Positions 1-13,294 of a stretch of DNA of 64,000 nucleotides are shown piece after piece. The position numbers were made by a program, and so were the translations under genes. The notes under the pieces are model-generated. The model was given only the letters and a program-made list of their open reading frames with translations, was not told the origin of the DNA and made no database searches. Each line of letters starts with the position of its first letter. The stretch's first letter is position 1. This DNA is from Podospora pseudoanserina (lineage: Eukaryota; Ascomycota; Sordariomycetes; Sordariales; Podosporaceae): assembly GCF_035222485.1 (NCBI RefSeq), contig NW_026946671.1, positions 372,001 through 436,000 of the forward strand, read 5' to 3'.

Positions 1-1640
1 CCTTATCACACAAGATACCTAGGTGGTCTACAAGTCCGCCCTCGCACTTTGCTATCCAGCCTGACCTTCTCATTGTCATAAGAACACAAGGCAGCTGCTC
101 TCAACCACGTGAATCAAAGACTCACTGAGCTTAAAGCTTGCTGCGCGGCTCAGTCAGTAAGGCTATGAGTACCTTTCTTTCATCAACGTGCCTGCCCTAT
201 TGGTTACCAGCTGCTCGAGCTTCCAGCCCCTCCTAACCCCAACCCCAACCTCAACAACGGTAAGCTTTGGGCAAAGGGTAGGAAAGTCATCTGAATGGGC
301 TAGGTATCTCTCCTATTGGCGATTCAGTATATATCATGGATCCATCGCATCACAATAAGGAATTTGACGTTGAAGTGTTTTCTGTTCTTTTCCAAGGAGG
401 CGGGTTGCAGAAAGAGATCTTATCTAATCACTTGCACGCACCAGAGCTACCTCCTGCATATAACCAACCACCAAGACAAGTCCAATCACTAATTCTTCAA
501 TCAACCATCAAGCAGTTCTAGAACCCTCAATCCCCCTTCTCCGATCAAGATTTGCTCACCCAACTCCTCATCATCCCCTATAAACAAAGATGCCGTCCCT
601 CCCGAATTGGCCACCCACCCATCAAGATCACCGCTGACCACCAACACCACCACCAACACCACCACCAACACCACCACCCAATCCTGCATCCCCAACTTGG
701 CATACCTCACTCTTCCCCCGCTCCCTTCCGCGGGACGTTCTAGCGCAAACGCAAGTCAATTTATCCTACCGTCTTCTCACCGTCAGCGTCACATCAGCTA
801 AAAACTCGGGATATTTATCTGCGGTAATACGCAAAGTTACATACATCGAAAGCGACCTGCATGGAAGAAAAGATCCCAGCACGGTGGATTTGGTAGTAGT
901 TACTATTTCTGTCTCGGTGTTTCTATCCACGTGGTCCTTGTATAATTTTAATATAGCCAACGGCGAACAACAATAGAACGGGAGGGGTAGCTAGGTAAGA
1001 GGTGGTGGTCATCGGTACCTACTTACCTACCCAGACGTGGGCAGTCGAGTTTTTCCGATTGAGATGATGATGGGAACTAGAATTTTATGAGCCTGAGAAG
1101 GGTTGTTCTATCCAACCCCAGAAAGGAAACATCATCGTCACCGGGGAGAGTTACGTGAATGTAAACCGCAGTTGTTGTAAATGCTCCTTTTATTCTCCAC
1201 GTCCCCATCACCACGGAAGAAAAATCCATATCAAAAACACACATGTTTATATGCAAAATCTAGCACTCATGTTTATTCTTCTTAAATTGAGTAGCTCTGT
1301 TAATTCTTTCCTTTCACCCATTGTCATCTACCATCATACATATCCATCCACCCTTCCCCAACCCTTTCCATGCTAAACCCCCGCGCCCCCCATCCATATC
1401 CGTCATGATATTCGTCAAATTTGTCTGTGTGCGTCTGTATCTCTCAAGTAAAAAAAGCATCCCCACCCAAAAGTCATACTCAGCGGTGATTATACACACG
1501 ATTAATTCCCCAAAAAAACGACAACACCAAGAAACTCTTTCCCGTAGACACCAAGCTTTAAAAACCCCCAAAAGAAGAAGAAAAAAACGCACAAAAAAGT
1601 ATCAAGCACGACTCTCCAAAGAATCAAATATTACATCCCC
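1..1640. other. Intergenic, downstream of STE11
   Basis: I see no gene here. The stretch contains a CCAACA/CCACCA-type short tandem repeat near 643-680, a few C-rich ACCCC runs near 232-255, and an A-rich segment from about 1500 that should form the 3' untranslated region of the STE11 gene on the minus strand. The open frames present are short, low in complexity and overlap each other. Confidence 0.6.
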
Positions 1641-4480
1641 TTACAACGCCGGCGGCGTCAAAAACGGACTCAACATCAAATCATCCGCACTCGGCCTCTT
1701 GTTATGATCAATCTCAAACGTCTGCCCCAAAAACTGCTTCGCCTCCTCGCTCGCATGCTCCGGGATCGTCGGCGTGGCCTTCGCCCCCCCAATCTTGAAA
1801 ATGGCCTGCAGCTGCGTGCAATCCGGGAACGGATGCGTCCCCGTAAACATTTCAACAACAAGACACCCAAGCGACCAGATATCCGCCTTGCGGGTGTAAG
1901 ACGTTTGCTTGACCACTTCTGGTGCCATCCAGAACACTGACCCCTGCAGCGAAGGCCGGTGTTTATTATTGTTGGCCCCGTTGAGAATGTTTGTTGCTTC
2001 CAGCTTCTTTGAGATGCCAAAATCCGAGATTTTGATGGTGCCCTTGTTGTCGACGAGGATGTTGGCGCCCTTGATGTCGCGGTGGATGATGTCCATGTTG
2101 TGGAGGTAGGAAAGGCCGTTGAGGATTTGCTTGACGAAGCTGCGGACCAAGGGCTCGGGGAGGGCGCCGTACGAGTTAAGCATGGTTTGGACTGAGCCGC
2201 CGGGGACGTATTCGAGGAAAATGTTGAGGTATTCGGCTGATGATCCGCAGCCGAGGTATTGCACGATGTTGGGGTGCCGGAGGTCGCGGAGGAGACTGAT
2301 TTCACGCTTGAGCGCCTCGATCATGCTCTTCTTTCGGGCGTCGCTCTGGCTGTTGGCGCCGGGCGATGGGGTCTCGACTTGCTTTACGGCGAGAAGCTCG
2401 CCAGTGACGGCGTGGAGGGCGAGGTAGACGCAACCAAAAGACCCCTGACCAATGAGCGCACCCTTCATCCACTTGCTGTCATCCCAGGAGTCACCAGCGA
2501 GGAAGCTCTGAAGCTCTTCATCGGCATCCTCTCCGTCGTCGGTGAGGGCCTGGTTGACTTCTTGGAGAGAACCGCCAGATCCGACGGTGCTGTCGCCGTC
2601 AAAGTAGCTGTGTCGGACCACGTTTCCATCCGGGTCGGTGATGCTGACGGCAGCAGTACCGGCATCTGAGCTGCTATCCGCAAAAGACACATAAGACTTG
2701 CGGTTCGGTTCGATAGGTGATGACTCCTCCTGTAGAGTGTCGAGAACGGAGGAGGCGACCGAGTCCCGGTACCCATGGTTGAGGCGGCCCAGCTGGTTTC
2801 CAGGACGGACCCTGGCGACTTGGTTGGAAGCAGTGAGCCAACTGTCGGCAATGGTAGGAATAGGAGGTGCGTCCTGAATGCTGGACGCAAAGCTCAGGGT
2901 GCTGGCAACACTGAGGCGATGGTTCACCCTGCTAAGGCGCTGCGACCTACGCATGGACATGCGGGCTGTCCTGTCGATAGCCTCTCTGGAGTGATCAGGG
3001 AAATAGCTGGTAAGATCCGACGCGATCAACTCGCTGGGCGGTCTTAGCCCGCCGAACTGTCGAAGAACCTTGCGGCTGCGGGGCATTCGTGGTGTCTCAG
3101 CGGGTGCCGGCCGCTCCAAGTCTCTGGCGGTGTTGTACACATTTCTTTCTCGGTCTTGATGGTCCTGATAAGACACAGGTGAAAGGGGCGGCTGCTGAAT
3201 AGTTTCCCACGATTCACCCAAGACCTTTTGTGCCTTTAGTTGACTTCGCTTGTCCATAGTCTCCATGGAGCGATTGTGGTTTTGTTGCGCCTCCTCCATG
3301 GCAATCGCAGCTGCTCTTTCTAATTCGGCGAATCCTGGCTCCCCGGCAGGAACACGTCGTAGGATGAGGCGATTTCGTTCTGGTCGGGTGTGGTCTTTGA
3401 TCACCCTCCAGAGTTCAGTATCACCAAGGCGACGGCACTTATGTGGGTCGTCACCACCGACCAACACCCAGAAGCAGTAGTTTCTCTCATGATCCTCCCG
3501 TAAAGCGAACTTGCGCAATGTGACGCGCATGACTTCCTCGCAGGTGTTGCAGTCGGCGATCTTAACAACCTTGGTGACACCACCTGTCGAGATAACCCGG
3601 ATCACATCCTGTCCAGGGGGCAAAGCGGCCATTAGTGATGAGCCATCCGACTGAGTTCTGGTGTGGCTTGCCATCAGACGGCCTGTGTGTGGTGGCTCGG
3701 GCGGAGACATGGGGAAGATGGCCGTCGCAGGAGTTGGTTGACTGTATGCTGTGTGAGGTGGTTGAGGATATCTCTGCTGCTGTTGGCGGGCGCTTCTGAA
3801 GCCACCGGAAGACTGAGGAGAGGTAGGCCTTGAGGGGTTTTGGTTGTCAACACCGGGAACAGCAGCTGGGAAATCGAACTGGCGCGAATACCTCTTATTG
3901 CTCGCTGGCATCCCGCGACCACTGGCACCAGTATTTGGTTGGTGCCGTGGTGATTGTGAGGAGGGCGCATATTGGACATCAAGCCCCGCAAAGGAATCCT
4001 ACTCGACCTGTTAGCCCAACAGTCGTCCCTTGGCCATACATACTGTTTGTCACCTACCCTGTTGCGCCTCTTTTGGTTGGTGTATGTCTTGGTCCGCAAC
4101 TTCTTGATGCTCAGGAACAAGCGCACACGATCGCCCACCTTGTCAATGCCCATCTCCTTCAGCACCTCCTTATCCATCTCCAACAAGTTGTCTCCATTGA
4201 TGTGATTCCTGCGGAAGATCTTTTCGTATTCGCCACACTTGACGCTCCGCAGGTACTCGCAAACCCTATCTTCATCCCAATTCTTGACCGAGTCCGGACC
4301 GTCGACGTCAGAAAACTCCGACTCGGTCGGGCTTTGGTAATTTTGGGTGGCCATCTGAACGGCGGGCGCGCGTCTCGAGGAGGGGTAGGCAGAGGCGGTC
4401 TGGGGCGTGTTCACCATCATGGCCGACGGCTGCGAGCCCAGCGAAGCCGGAAATGTCGACTTGGAAGCCAACATTGCCAT
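1641..4480 (-). CDS. STE11: MAPKKK of the STE11/Byr2/NRC-1 type
   Basis: MAP kinase kinase kinase at the top of the pheromone, hyphal-fusion and invasive-growth MAPK cascade (S. cerevisiae Ste11, N. crassa NRC-1). There are two exons, 4480-4058 and 3998-1641, with a 59-bp GT-AG intron (CTAAC branch point); they join in phase 0 to give 926 aa. Domain order matches the family: SAM domain (about 64-130, for the Ste50-type adaptor), Ras-association/RBD domain (about 273-358), a long Ser/Pro-rich linker, and a C-terminal kinase domain (about 651-920). Visible kinase motifs are GQGSFG at 658-663, the ATP lysine K680, HRD 780-782, DFG 800-802 and WMAPE at 831-835. All catalytic residues are present. 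It is divergent from the LRR gene across a 3.9-kb gap that contains a TGAAAC inverted repeat. Confidence 0.95.
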
Positions 4481-7400
4481 CGCAACGGCGGAGCCTTGGT
4501 TTTCTCTTTGGTCAGACCGACGACGGCATGAATTCAGTCTTGGGGTTTTCCTAGCGGCGCAGGGGTGTGCCGGGGGATGGTTGACAGGATGAGGTGGCCT
4601 AGAGTCTGGAGTCTGGAATCACCGGGAGGCAGTGCGATGCCGATGGAGAACCAACAGTTGAGCCAGTCCGGCGTGCTGCAGAAGGGGCTGCAGGGTGATG
4701 AATAACGAGAGGGAGAGCAGAGAGCAGTGCAGGAATCCCGACGGGTGCCGGAGCAGTTGTTGAATGCGTTGTGTGACGACCGTCCCTCTTTTGGGCCCAA
4801 ATCCGAGAAAAGTTCCAACTCTATTTTTTCCTTTCTCCGGGATGAGCTAGAGAATAGGCACGTGTGTACGGCTTTGCAGAAAGACGACCGAACAAGAAAA
4901 AAAAAGAACCGAAGAGACAGGCAGGACCGGCGCCGTCGATGAGGTCGGGTAAGGTGTAGGTGTACCGAATAGGTAGTTGTCGACTACAGTACTATCCAGA
5001 GTATTCCAGAGGGGTATCTCTGGCAGGCGGGTGGAGGGTGCCTGTGGTTTTTGTTCAGAGAGCTGGGGTGGTGCCTCCAGGTGGGGCAGGGGATGCGAGT
5101 GATGGGCAAATGGTCCCGATTCAGGCTGATGGGTTGGCTCGGAGGGTGCGGTGCAGCGCGTTGCGAGGGCGGATTGGACAGGCCGTAAAGCACTTTCAAG
5201 AGGCTCACCAATCGCTTAGGGGACCACCCTTGACATGAAACGAAGCTCGAGCCAAGCAAGGCGCTTCTCGGGAACATATCACTGCATTCCTGCCCATGCT
5301 GCCCCCAAAGACATTGTTATCAAAGAACATGGCAATCTTCATTGTTCACTCGTTACAGCCCCCGTGGGCCTCTTTGAAGCTACTCGGAGCAAGCGTCACA
5401 AGAGGCAACACCTAGCTACCGCTCTTTTGTTTCTTCCCTGTGCCTCTCTACTAACGATGCTGTGTCACCATTTGGCTCCCCACCACCAGCTGACTGCGCA
5501 TGACGGCGGCGTCGACACCCCGAGCTCGGCTGCCATAACGAGGAGCCGAGAGACTGGTTCCATTCTACAATGATGTCCTTCCGAATGTCTATCTCTGCAT
5601 ATCAAACCAGATATATTCGGAAGCGAGCTGTTTTGCTTGCTTGTTTCCTATTTGAGCAGGCCAAATACATACACCTTCCTGACATAGATAGTTTTCTTCA
5701 TATTCACCAGTTCACCAGTTCACCATGACCCCTGCCAATGATGAGGGACTTTGTGGCGGGCCGTGATGCCAACCCAACAATGTTGAGAAGAATAGCATCC
5801 CGGAAATGCATTCCGCAGTAGGACAAACAGTCTCGTAGGATGGAAACATGTGAGCGGGACACAGGCGTGGCCAATCATGGCGGGGGTGAAGTCTTTGCCA
5901 GCGGGACGGAATTCGACGATGAAACGGGAGCTGTTTCATCAACCACCACGCGCTCCACCAAGTCGGCAAGTCGTGCCTGTTAGCTTCTCAACCCCGCACT
6001 ACGCCTGTCAGCTAGCACTCGTCGCCGTTCGCCTTAACAGCGACTACCGGGGGACAATGAAGTCATCGTCCGAAGAGCGGTCAATGGCACCGGGTTTGCT
6101 TGATAAAGTTGAAGCAGTTCAACGAGATTACCATCATGCAGCCTTGCGAGGAAGACCCTATTCACCACCCCATCACCACGCCAGGCTGTCGGAAGCACAA
6201 GGTATGCCCAAGGTCTGTCATTGCTCGTTCGATCTTCAAGCCATCATTCGCTCTGTTCTGTTGATTACCGTTGCTGCCCCCTTTTTTTGCCCCTCCGTGG
6301 GAACCGAATGATAAGAGCTGGCTGGGCTGGGCCACAATCCCCCCTCACGGAAGGGTGATGGTCAGACCAAGAGGCCAGGCGGCTACAAACATATGCCTTC
6401 TGGGGAATCCTGGAGTAGGTGATGGCCGAGACGGTGTTGCGGAAGCACAGGCACAGCACAAAAAAAAGATCACCAGGGCATGGCATGGTTTTGGGGCCAT
6501 TGGTAAGATTGCTGGGGGTTGACTGCATTTAAACTGAAACGGGGGAGCACGCTGATCGCAAAGTGTTGTTGTCAGGGGAAAGATTCGGCTTTGTCATCCG
6601 TCGTTGGAGGTTCTGGAATCCAGACCTTTTCCTTCCATCTTGGCACCGGCGCAAGCCACAAGCGAAAAGCTCACGCCACAGTCTGAACAGTGGCCCCGCT
6701 TTCACCCGTCAGCCCCGAATTCACAAGGAAAATTCCCGGCATATCCTCCCCCCCGCCCCACCACCACCACCAACACCACTCACCAGCTGAACATAACGAC
6801 TGATGAGGTGATGAAGATATGTATGCCGGCATATGCTTCTTATCGTGTTCTGTTCCCGCCCCCTCCCCCACCTCCTTTTCGGCTATAGGCACGTCTGATT
6901 CGACATGTCCTCGGAATTACCTATCTATACCACTGCTTCATTGCTTCGTCGTCCACGTTGTCGAGTTTTTATAGCCAAGCTGGCGCCAGTGCAAGACTAA
7001 CAACCCAACCAGCGCCTCTTTATGCAATGACCGGGCCAGCACAGGTGCCCGGCCACCCGACAGTGATGGGAGTCCAGACTGCTGTTTTGTTTGTTGGAAG
7101 CGGATATCCAATCTGCACCTCATCTCGATTCGTAGGCGCAATGTCCACCCCATTTCGACGGCCAGCACTGATCGCCGGGGGGTTCATCCGGTCCCTCGAC
7201 TGCCCGCTGGGAGCAGAACACAACAGCTGAGCTCTGACAGCACCGATTGGCAGGAGCCCCCTGTCGGGAGACCATGTCCCGGTCGCCTGCCATTGGCCAG
7301 ACTGTTCCCAAAACCGGTATGATAACATCATCCTACATCGAGACAGCAAATGCCTGGCAATTCACCACGTCTCCGCCCTGATTTCCTGCGCTGGGATCGA

Positions 7401-8346
7401 TGGAAATCGAAAGAGGGGTGGGAACAAGCTCCTGAATGCCCAGATGGAGGCTTCGAGCCCATTGGACCATTGGACCGTGCTTCGCTGGAAAATGGCACTT
7501 TGCTTTTGCTTTCTTGCATCTCACTTTTTCTCCCATGTCTTTCTGTCTGTGTCTGTCTGTCTGTCTTGTCTTGTCTGCCGTCCTACCTATGAAGTCCTAC
7601 CCGGCCTGAATCGAACTTCTTTTGATAGCTCTTTCATGTGCTCTCGGACCAACCTCGTCCACCTTTGCTGTATCTTTTTCAACAGGCCGTTCCCTCATTG
7701 TCACCCAGGGGTCCACGTACGTCCACGTCCCTGTATCAAATCATCTGATCTACGCCGGCTGTGACGTCGCCGGAGCTTGTCTTGGGATCACATTCGGCTC
7801 TCGGCCCTAAGAGTTGGAAATCACCTTGGGTTTGCTGTTTACGGCCCTCAGGACCTGCCGAAATTTCACGGCCGTTAGGTGGAGGCTTCGACTGCTCCGC
7901 GTTCCGGGACGGGGGCTCCGCCAAACATGTTGAGAGGCTCAACCGTATCTCACCTCGCTAACTCCGATACCCATCCTGCCAACCTCCGCTTCTCTTTTCT
8001 GTGAACCGGCCTGGCCATCGATCCTGGCTCTTCTTTTCGACCCAATTCGATACCCGAAACACGTCTCGCACCGAATACCCTCCCAATACCAAATTCAAGG
8101 GTCCAGCATTCTGTCTCGCTTCTCGCAGCCCCCGTCTAGCTTGTTCTCGCCTGTTCGCATATCTTTCGCCGGCCTGCTCCTGTTTCAACGTTCAAAGATT
8201 GCCCCCAGACCAAGAACAACAAGTGACTAACCCTACAATTCTAATTGCAGGCCCTTGTCAAGGTTTTCATTGGGAAAAACCCGCACGCAGGCACTGCTTT
8301 GTAGGAGACCCAACTTCCACCATCGACTTTGGATTCAGAGTTCAAC
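4481..8346. other. Long divergent intergenic region, STE11 to LRR gene
   Basis: No protein gene is supported in these 3.9 kb. It holds the promoters of two divergent genes. The part nearest the LRR gene is rich in C/T, with a CTGT(C) run near 7545-7575. A sequence resembling an intron end (CTAAC branch point followed by TTGCAG) lies at about 8227-8250, so the LRR transcript may have a spliced 5' leader; no donor could be fixed. Confidence 0.5.
5918..5940. promoter_or_regulatory. Inverted pair of Ste12-type PRE cores upstream of STE11
   Basis: GATGAAAC and GTTTCATC form a perfect 8-bp inverted repeat with a 7-bp spacer. Each arm contains TGAAAC, the core of the pheromone response element bound by Ste12-family factors. 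It lies about 1.4 kb upstream of the STE11 start codon. Whether it is bound is an inference. Confidence 0.4.
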
Positions 8347-11300
8347 ATGTCGAGACCACCATCCAAACATTTACAAACCCAGAAAAGGACGAGATCGGGC
8401 GTTTCTCTCACCATGACGGAGCCGGATGGATCTGAAGCAGCCTACAGCCCCACGACCCCGAGTTCCCCGACGAGTTCTCATGGCGAACATCGAAGAAGTT
8501 TTTCTCTCAACTCGATCAAAGGACGGCCATGGCGCTCCATGAGCAACTGCAACAGAGACCGAGATTCTACACCAGACTCGGCGTTTAGGGGTCATGTTAG
8601 GAAATTATCCAAATCACGACCATATTCGGCATCTCCAGGCGATGGATTCAGTCGACGTAGCTCAGGCATTTCCGAGGATCACATCCAAAGTCTTCACAGC
8701 CGGTTGTCGTTCACCACAACAGATCCCCCGAGTCTTACCCCAAGTTCGTCATCATGTTCCTTCGACTGGAAAACTCAAAGAGTAGAGGGGGGGTGTGCGC
8801 TGGAACCGGATACAAGTCTGTTGAAGACCAAGACTCCATACCTGGTGGTCACAACGGACTATCTTCTCAAGATGAAAAGCCGTGCCGACGCAGTGGCATT
8901 ATTTCCATCATTGGCCATTGAAGGCGAGAAAGCGCACCATGGCTCCCCCCCGGAGCCTGCTCTCGCCATCCCTATATCGACTGTTGTGGCAGCCTTCTAC
9001 TCGGAAAGCATCAAGCCGTCGTTCGGAATCGAAGTATGGTGGAAGGGTTTTGGCGGCCAGTCGTTTTACCGGTCCGAGTTCTTTTTCAGCTTACCGCGGG
9101 AGCAACAGAAGATGCTCGAGAGCATCACGCGAGTAATAGGGACAAAAGAGCAGGACGAGTCTGGGTCTTCGAACAAGTGTGATGATATCAAGCCACTCAT
9201 GCAAAAGATCCAGATGATGGAGGAGCCAGTATTCGCAAACAAGGAGTTGGAGATCTTCCCGGTGATCCCACGAGGGCATACGAGAAAGGAGTACATGCCA
9301 AAGATGGAGGATGCGTCCAAGAAGTCTCAGGAGGGCTCGGCGTACTATCTGGTCATTGGCACATATCTATGCTACCTCGCCGAAGTTCAGAGAGGGAAGG
9401 CTGGCTCAAGCTGCAAGCACAGGACGTTCGGCCTGGTCACACTGAACTCGGTGGTTGGGGATTGGTCCTTCCACGAGGAGAGGTTTAATATCTCGTTCCG
9501 GTAAGATTGATGGGCAACCAGATTCTCTGCCTGATTGTGGCTGACAAGTACCCCTAGTGATCCCTTCAAGACGTCAGTGACACTCGAACTTGCCAGCCGC
9601 TACTATCGACAGATCATTCGCATCCTTGGTACCGCTGACCGCTTTATCAAGCCCAACTGGCCCCAACTTTGGCAGAACCTGGAAATCTTCTCGGTTTCTG
9701 GGCTTCGGAACCCTCAGTACTTGGTCTCTCGGGAAGACTACGGCGCCATCAAGCGCACACTTGACGCTCACATTGCCGGGTATCGTTGTGCGCCTGTCGA
9801 GTGGGAGATCAACTGGAAGACTCGGCATGCACCCGAGTTTCGACTGCTCCCGCCAAAGCATGCGGGACTGTACACAGGCCTTCAACTTTTGGCTGTTCTC
9901 AGGGCGCTCAGATATAATGACTATTTCAACTCGCTGTCTTTCAAGGATGTGGACTTGTCGATGCTGCACGGCGTGGATGACAATCTGGGCGGGGGCATCA
10001 ACGTTGCCTACCTGAGCCGGACTTGTAAGTTCTCAAAGTGTGTTTTCTCTGTTCAGGCAGTCAGCTGACAACACTACAGGCATCAAACTCACCAATGATG
10101 AAGTGCAGCTGCTGAAGACCTGCCCGGTGTTGCACCAGGAGTTCCATGCTCTGGCTTATTGCTCTGAGACGATTCGGCAAATCGATTTCACCAACTGCAG
10201 CTATGATCTGAACAGGGGAAAGACAGCCGACAGCCACTACCCGACCCTCCAGTTCCTTACGCCTATCCTCCATCTCCTCAAGACCGGCATCTCGAAGTGC
10301 AACCGTTTGATCTTGGCCCACAATCACCTTTCTGAACATGACATCAGCAACCTCGCCGAGACCATGGAAACGGGTGCCATCAGAGCCCTGGACATCTCGG
10401 CTTGTGGGTTGGACGATATGGGTGTGAGGAGGATCGTCATTGACCCTCTGATGGAGCGCCCTCTTCCTCTCGAGTCATTGACGGTTGCGGGCAACTATGG
10501 TCGATTGCCCGCGTATATTTTGCCTGACCTCCTGCAGCAACTTCCTGAAATTAGAGAGCTCAACCTCTGTGGCAGCATTTTGGGAGACAGTTCGGATGTG
10601 GGCCCGCTATTGCCCTTTGAGCTGCTCGAAAGCCTCCAGTGGCTTGAGTCGATCGATATCACGGGGTGGCTGATCAACGATGAGACCTTGATGGACCTAC
10701 AGCGCTTCCTGATGGCGAGAAGCTGGAAACTGGATCACAGGCAGTTTTCAGCCTTCCGCCGGCTTGTCCTCAAGCAATGCGGTATCACGGGATTCAAAGC
10801 TGCGGCATTGTTTGAAGCCGTTGGGAAGGATCATGGCCTGCATATCGGCCTGAGCAACAATCCGATCGAGAACGGCATTGGAGAGTTGGCTGCTGTCATT
10901 CGGGAGAACAAGGGACCTGCTGGTCTGGATATGGAAATGGTTGAGTTCCAGGACGAGGATAACTACCTCGCTCTGATCCACGCCTTGACCGAGACCAAGT
11001 ACCTCACCGTCCTGAACATGGCCGGTACAGCACCTGCTCCTTCTCCCACTGGCGTTTGCAGTTCCGAGATGGTCAGCGCGCTGCATGACTTGTTTGCGCG
11101 CAACACTTCCATCCGGTGTCTTGATCTCTCGGGCTTTTCCGGCAGGCTTGACGATGGCCAACTGACCAAGGGATTCGGCCGCAGCTTGAGCGGTCTTGAG
11201 CATAACAAGGCGATGACCCACCTGCGGATTCGGAACCAGAACCTCCACGACGACGCAGGCACGCTGGGCCAGTCCTTGAAGAGGAACAATACACTGATGG

Positions 11301-12454
11301 TCCTCGACTGCCAAGACAACAACCTCAATCTGAACAGTTTTGGGTTTTTGGTCGACAGCATGAAGATTAACAGGACGATCATCGACTTCCCCTTCACCCC
11401 CAAGGAGCGCGCCGACATTTGGAAGAATGTCCTCAAGGGCCTTCGTCCAGGGCCACGCCCACCTCAGGCCAAAACTGGTCTCCATTTGGGCAAAGATAAA
11501 AAGCACAAGGATAAGAAGGACGACAAGGACAAGCAGCCTGCGCTTCAGCCCGACGTACAGGAAACTGCTTTGTGGACCATCTTGGAGAAGCAGTTCAGGC
11601 AGCTGGACGAACACATCGAGCGCAACCGCGAGCTTCTCGAGGCATCATCCGGCCAGGTCTTTGAATTCGAGTCCCCAGCCTCCACCCCTATCGACGCCGG
11701 ACAGGCGGGCGGTGGTTTCAATGCTGGTCCTGCTGGTGCAAGCGAGTGGCCTACCCTTCTTGATCTCGAGTTCGACATGGGCACCATCGACCTGAACGAC
11801 AGCACCACCCCTCCACCTGCGGTTGCCGGCCCTGTAAGCGAGGCAGTTGTTCATGACGGGACAATCCTTTTGCAGTCCAGCCCTGACCCGAAATCCACAC
11901 CCGCGGCCGAGGCCCCCAAGAAGGAGAAACCCAGGCCACCCCCTCTCATCCGTCGGAAGACTGTCCGTTCCTCTGCCCTGGACAAGGAGTCCCGGGATGA
12001 GCCCCCACCGACACCTTCCTACTCCTTGATCGGCCACGTCGGAGTAGGCAGCACAATGTTGAACGCTGCACCCGACTATCCCCCTCCCCCCCCTCCTCCA
12101 CCCCCCGCCATGCTCGCGGCCTTTGCCGGGGTCGAGTTATCAACTGATACCCTCGACCCAGTCTCGGAGGTTGAGACGCCAGGGCCGGATGAGTTGCTGC
12201 CTACAATGGCTGAGCTTCATATTAAGAACTATAACAACATTAGCGTGGCCAACAACATCAATATCACCACCGCTACCACCAAAACCAACACCACTATCAC
12301 CACGACAACCATCACGCACAGCAGCAGCACTAGCACGAACAATAGCACTAGGGGTCATAGGTCCACCCCGTCAAATCAGAGTATGGACGAGGAGGAGAAG
12401 TTGAGGGAGATGTTGAGTCAGTATAGGGGAGGATTTATGGTGGGGGTTTACTGA
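8347..12454 (+). CDS. PH-like, leucine-rich-repeat and proline-rich protein (CARMIL-like architecture)
   Basis: There are three exons, 8347-9500, 9558-10024 and 10080-12454, joining in frame to 1331 aa; the first ATG in the open frame is at 8347. The order is a Ser/Arg-rich N-terminus (about 1-130), regions resembling PH folds (about 140-250, and a second mixed segment to about 470), a run of RNI/LRR-type repeats (about 540-1000), a Lys-rich stretch (KDKKHKDKKDDKDK-like), a short helical segment, polyproline (nine prolines near 12083-12110) and an Asn/Thr-rich tail. LRR repeats following PH-like domains, with a proline-rich tail, resemble the actin capping-protein regulator CARMIL, but the alignment was not tested. 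The gene is conserved-looking but of unproven function. Confidence 0.8.
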
Positions 12455-12985
12455 CTGATTTTTTTGGGGGATTGTTTTAACTTCTTTTGGTGGGGGAAGC
12501 GGAGGTTGTTTTGATATAATATGAGGAAAAGCAAGGGGTACATAACATAGTATATAGAGGGGCATAAATGGCAACATAACAACACGCATATATATTTGGA
12601 ATTTTGGAAGGGTTGGAGGTTTGGGACAAGGAAGTTTTGAATCATTCAGTGTTTTTTTTTCTTTATCATCATTTGGCATGGCAGAGCAGAGCATGGGAGT
12701 GGATTTCATCTTGGGGGGAATGGTTGTTGTAAGATATAAGGGGATGATGGAGAGGTTGATACCCTATAGAGGATAGTCAATATTGAGTTTATTTCCAAAC
12801 AGGTAATGTTTGTTTATCTCGGTCGTCTTGTGTCTTTTGTTATATTGAGAGCTTGTGTTGTTATGGTACTCTACACAGAGCAGGTGCTCCTTCCTCTAAT
12901 AGCCAGTCATGTCTTCTTTGAGCATTGTGCCTTCCTCACCTGGTCGCCCTTGCCTTCCCCACCTGATCGCTCTTCCCTCACAATT

Positions 12986-13170
12986 CGCTCCTGGGGTTAT
13001 CACTTAAAATTTCGCAGCAGATAATCACCAGAGGTTTGGTGCGGCGGTGTGAGGATAGGCTATACAACCTGGTGATGTCCTGCTCCCAAATTCTGGTAGG
13101 GAGGAATGCGGTAACTGGCTGGAGGCAACTTCCACAGGTTCACTTCCAGACAGGAGTGCTGAACTCTTTT
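12986..13170 (+). repeat. Diverged direct repeat, copy A (tRNA-promoter-like)
   Basis: About 185 bp, partner of the copy at 13295-13480. Shared blocks are CGCTCC at the start, GAGGTTTGGTGC in the middle and GGTTC followed by a GAACTCTTTT-type end. An A-box-like string (TGGTGCGGCGG) starts at 13037 and a B-box-like string (GGTTCACTTCC) at 13137. It ends in a short T run. It may be a decayed SINE or another Pol III-derived unit, but no tRNA fold closes. Confidence 0.4.
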
Positions 13171-13294
13171 GAGTCTTTCCCCATTACACACACAATCAGT
13201 CCTGCCCCTTCATTGAAAGTCGTTCTTTCCTCCCCATGGCAAACAGCCAAAGCCTTCACTCCCACCCCACCACCGCTCCCTTCACCACGCAGCC

